Source: Duganella sp. BJB480 (GTDB lineage: Bacteria; Pseudomonadota; Gammaproteobacteria; Burkholderiales; Burkholderiaceae_D). From it: a stretch of 64,000 nucleotides of DNA. Position numbers and translations under genes: made by a program. The stretch covers positions 620,001 through 684,000 of the forward strand of contig QVIN01000003.1 in assembly GCA_003416985.1 (NCBI GenBank). The letters run 5' to 3'. Every line of letters begins with the position of its first letter. Position 1 is the stretch's first letter. This document shows positions 62,578 through 64,000 of the stretch, piece after piece. The notes beneath the pieces are model-generated. The model ran no database searches. It saw only the letters and a list, made by a program, of their open reading frames with translations, and was not told the origin of the DNA.

Positions 62578-64000
62578 TTATTCGGCGGCCGGGGCTTCGG
62601 CTGCGGCCTCTACCGCCACTTCCGGCGCATCGACCGCTTCCTCCGGCGCTTCCTCGTCCTCGTAGTCCAGCTCGGCATCGGCGGCCACCGTGTCGGTGGT
62701 CGGGATTTCCAGGATGCGGGCTTCGATGGTCAGGTCCACCTCGTCCCAGCGCAGGATGTCCAGCTTGACCTGCGCGCCGCGCGCCACCTGCGGCATGCCC
62801 GGCAGGCGGATGATCAGCGGAATGTCGACCAGGCGCAGCACCTCGTCCTTGAGCACCACGGCCTCGACCTGGCGCGCGTCCTGCTGGCCCAGCCAGCGCA
62901 AGCACCAGTAGCGTTCCATGTTCGACTGGTGGTCGCCATAGGCCGCGTACGCCGCGTCGAACTGCGACACGATGGCGAACAGGTTGGCGTCCTTGTGCTT
63001 GAAGTGCGCGACCAGCGGCGCGGTCACGCCGTGCTCGGCGCAGGCCAGGATCTGCCACTGGTTGACCAGGTCGGTGTAGCGACGCAGCGGCGAGGTGCTC
63101 CACGCGTACTGGTCCACGCCCAAGCCCTGGTGCGGCGCCGCATGGGTCAGCATGCGGACCTGCATCTTGGCGGCCCAGCCGCCCACGCCCTGCCCTTGGC
63201 TGCGGTAGATGCCCGGCACGCCGTGGTCGTGCATCAGCTTGCCCCAGGTGCTGTTGGCGAAGATCATCAGCTCGGCCACGATCTTGTCCAGCGGCGCGCC
63301 GCGCTTGCGGCGGCTGACCGTGACCACGTCGTCTTCCACGTAGAAGTTGAAGTCCACGCGGTTGTTCTGTTCCGGCTTCAAGCCGAAGCCCTCGCGCTTG
63401 ACCATGCGCGCGGCCTCCAGCACCTGCGCCCATTGCCAGATCAGGCCCAGCGATTCCTTGTGCGGATAGTCGCCCTCGCCGCTGGCCAGCGTTTCCTCGT
63501 TGACCAGGTCGTCGAGGTCGTTGTGGCGCAGGTTGTTCGCGATCGGCACCATCTCGGCGCGGGTCTCGGTGGCCAGCACCGACCAGTCCGCCGGGTTCAG
63601 GGTGGCGTACAGCGACAGCGCCGGGCAGGTCTTGCCCTCGGCCAGCGTGAACGCCTCGACGATGGAATCCGGCAGCATGGTGATCTTATCGCCGGGCATG
63701 TAGACGGTGGACATGCGTGCGCGCGCCATCTTGTCGACCGCGTCGTCCGGCTGGATGCCCAGGCCCGGCGCGGCGATGTGGATGCCGATCTTGACGTTGC
63801 CGTCGTCCAGCTTGGTGACGGAGAAGGCGTCGTCGATCTCGGTGGTGGTGACATCGTCGATGGAGAACGCTTGCACGTTGGCCAGCGGCAGGTTGGTCGG
63901 CGGCACGGGCACCGGCACGTCCGGGAAGCCGGCGCCGCGCGGGAAGTTCTCGAACAGGAACTTGGCCATGTGCAGCGCCTTGGGCGAGGCGATGCCGCCG
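62578..64000 (-). CDS. RNase II/R-family exoribonuclease (RNB), N-terminus outside window
   Basis: The frame stays open to the right edge, so the start lies beyond 64000; the ATG at 63969 is internal. The RNB catalytic domain is clear: AFSIDDVTTTEIDDAFSV with the metal-binding aspartates, IGIHIAAPG, and STSPLRRYTDLVNQWQ near the end of the domain. The C-terminal 60 residues are acidic and Ala-rich instead of an S1 domain tail rich in basic residues. Downstream gene tonB starts 61 nt after the stop. Confidence 0.9.
   Translation of the reverse strand, partial: GGIASPKALHMAKFLFENFPRGAGFPDVPVPVPPTNLPLANVQAFSIDDVTTTEIDDAFSVTKLDDGNVKIGIHIAAPGLGIQPDDAVDKMARARMSTVYMPGDKITMLPDSIVEAFTLAEGKTCPALSLYATLNPADWSVLATETRAEMVPIANNLRHNDLDDLVNEETLASGEGDYPHKESLGLIWQWAQVLEAARMVKREGFGLKPEQNNRVDFNFYVEDDVVTVSRRKRGAPLDKIVAELMIFANSTWGKLMHDHGVPGIYRSQGQGVGGWAAKMQVRMLTHAAPHQGLGVDQYAWSTSPLRRYTDLVNQWQILACAEHGVTAPLVAHFKHKDANLFAIVSQFDAAYAAYGDHQSNMERYWCLRWLGQQDARQVEAVVLKDEVLRLVDIPLIIRLPGMPQVARGAQVKLDILRWDEVDLTIEARILEIPTTDTVAADAELDYEDEEAPEEAVDAPEVAVEAAAEAPAAE

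Overview
The window is a high-GC, gene-dense chromosomal segment of a betaproteobacterium. The gene content and protein style (split glyQS, ybeZ-ybeY-corC-lnt, pyrR-pyrB with a DHOase-like gene, a Pil-Chp chemosensory array, small H-NS family proteins) point to Burkholderiales, most likely Oxalobacteraceae close to Massilia, Duganella or Janthinobacterium. That placement comes from recognising protein families, not from a database search. I saw no rRNA, tRNA, CRISPR array, IS element or prophage.

Layout. 1-2.3 kb: end of an unidentified gene, an HDOD regulator, a small Cro-like DNA-binding protein and a charged low-complexity protein. 2.4-12.4 kb: housekeeping block on the + strand (ybeZ/phoH, ybeY, corC, lnt, glyQ, glyS, gmhB, a 1-acylglycerol-3-phosphate acyltransferase and a YgjP-type metallopeptidase), interrupted between ybeY and corC by an oppositely oriented Imm35-like gene. 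12.4-16.8 kb: accessory patch with an AT-rich promoter, a lipoprotein and outer-membrane beta-barrel pair, a cytochrome b561 remnant and a patatin-like protein lacking the usual catalytic residues. 16.8-25.6 kb (- strand): surface polysaccharide region with rfbBACD for dTDP-L-rhamnose, a WecA/MraY-type initiating transferase, an H-NS family protein, and a phosphomannomutase-waaC-waaA operon for LPS inner core. 25.7-32.7 kb: apaH; then algH-ruvX-pyrR-pyrB-pyrC'-acyltransferase on the - strand; then a photolyase. 32.8-41 kb: the most unusual stretch, with a 1036-residue multidomain protein carrying a permuted papain/NlpC-like core, a 1094-residue MalT-like ATPase with a SARP/BTAD C-terminus, two small unknown genes and a VOC protein. 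41-51.4 kb (- strand): type IV pilus chemosensory operon pilG-pilH-pilI-pilJ-chpA, followed by a periplasmic binding-protein-like gene. 51.5-64 kb: rubredoxin, a thiD-like gene, hemL, a two-gene ABC transporter, an unknown protein, a TylF/CmcI-like methyltransferase, corA, and a - strand run RNB nuclease-tonB-aroE-mtgA-pilin-like protein.

Functional themes. Envelope building dominates: Lnt, GmhB, WaaC, WaaA, phosphomannomutase, rhamnose supply, the WecA-like transferase, MtgA, TonB and two PlsC-family enzymes. GmhB, WaaC and WaaA belong to one pathway (heptose and Kdo addition to lipid A). The phosphomannomutase and the Rfb enzymes supply sugar nucleotides for O-antigen or exopolysaccharide. 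The Pil-Chp array would couple surface sensing to twitching motility. The best candidates for undescribed biology are the 32.8-40.4 kb locus, the lipoprotein/barrel pair at 12.5-15.2 kb, and the immunity-like gene placed inside the ybeZ-ybeY-corC-lnt order.
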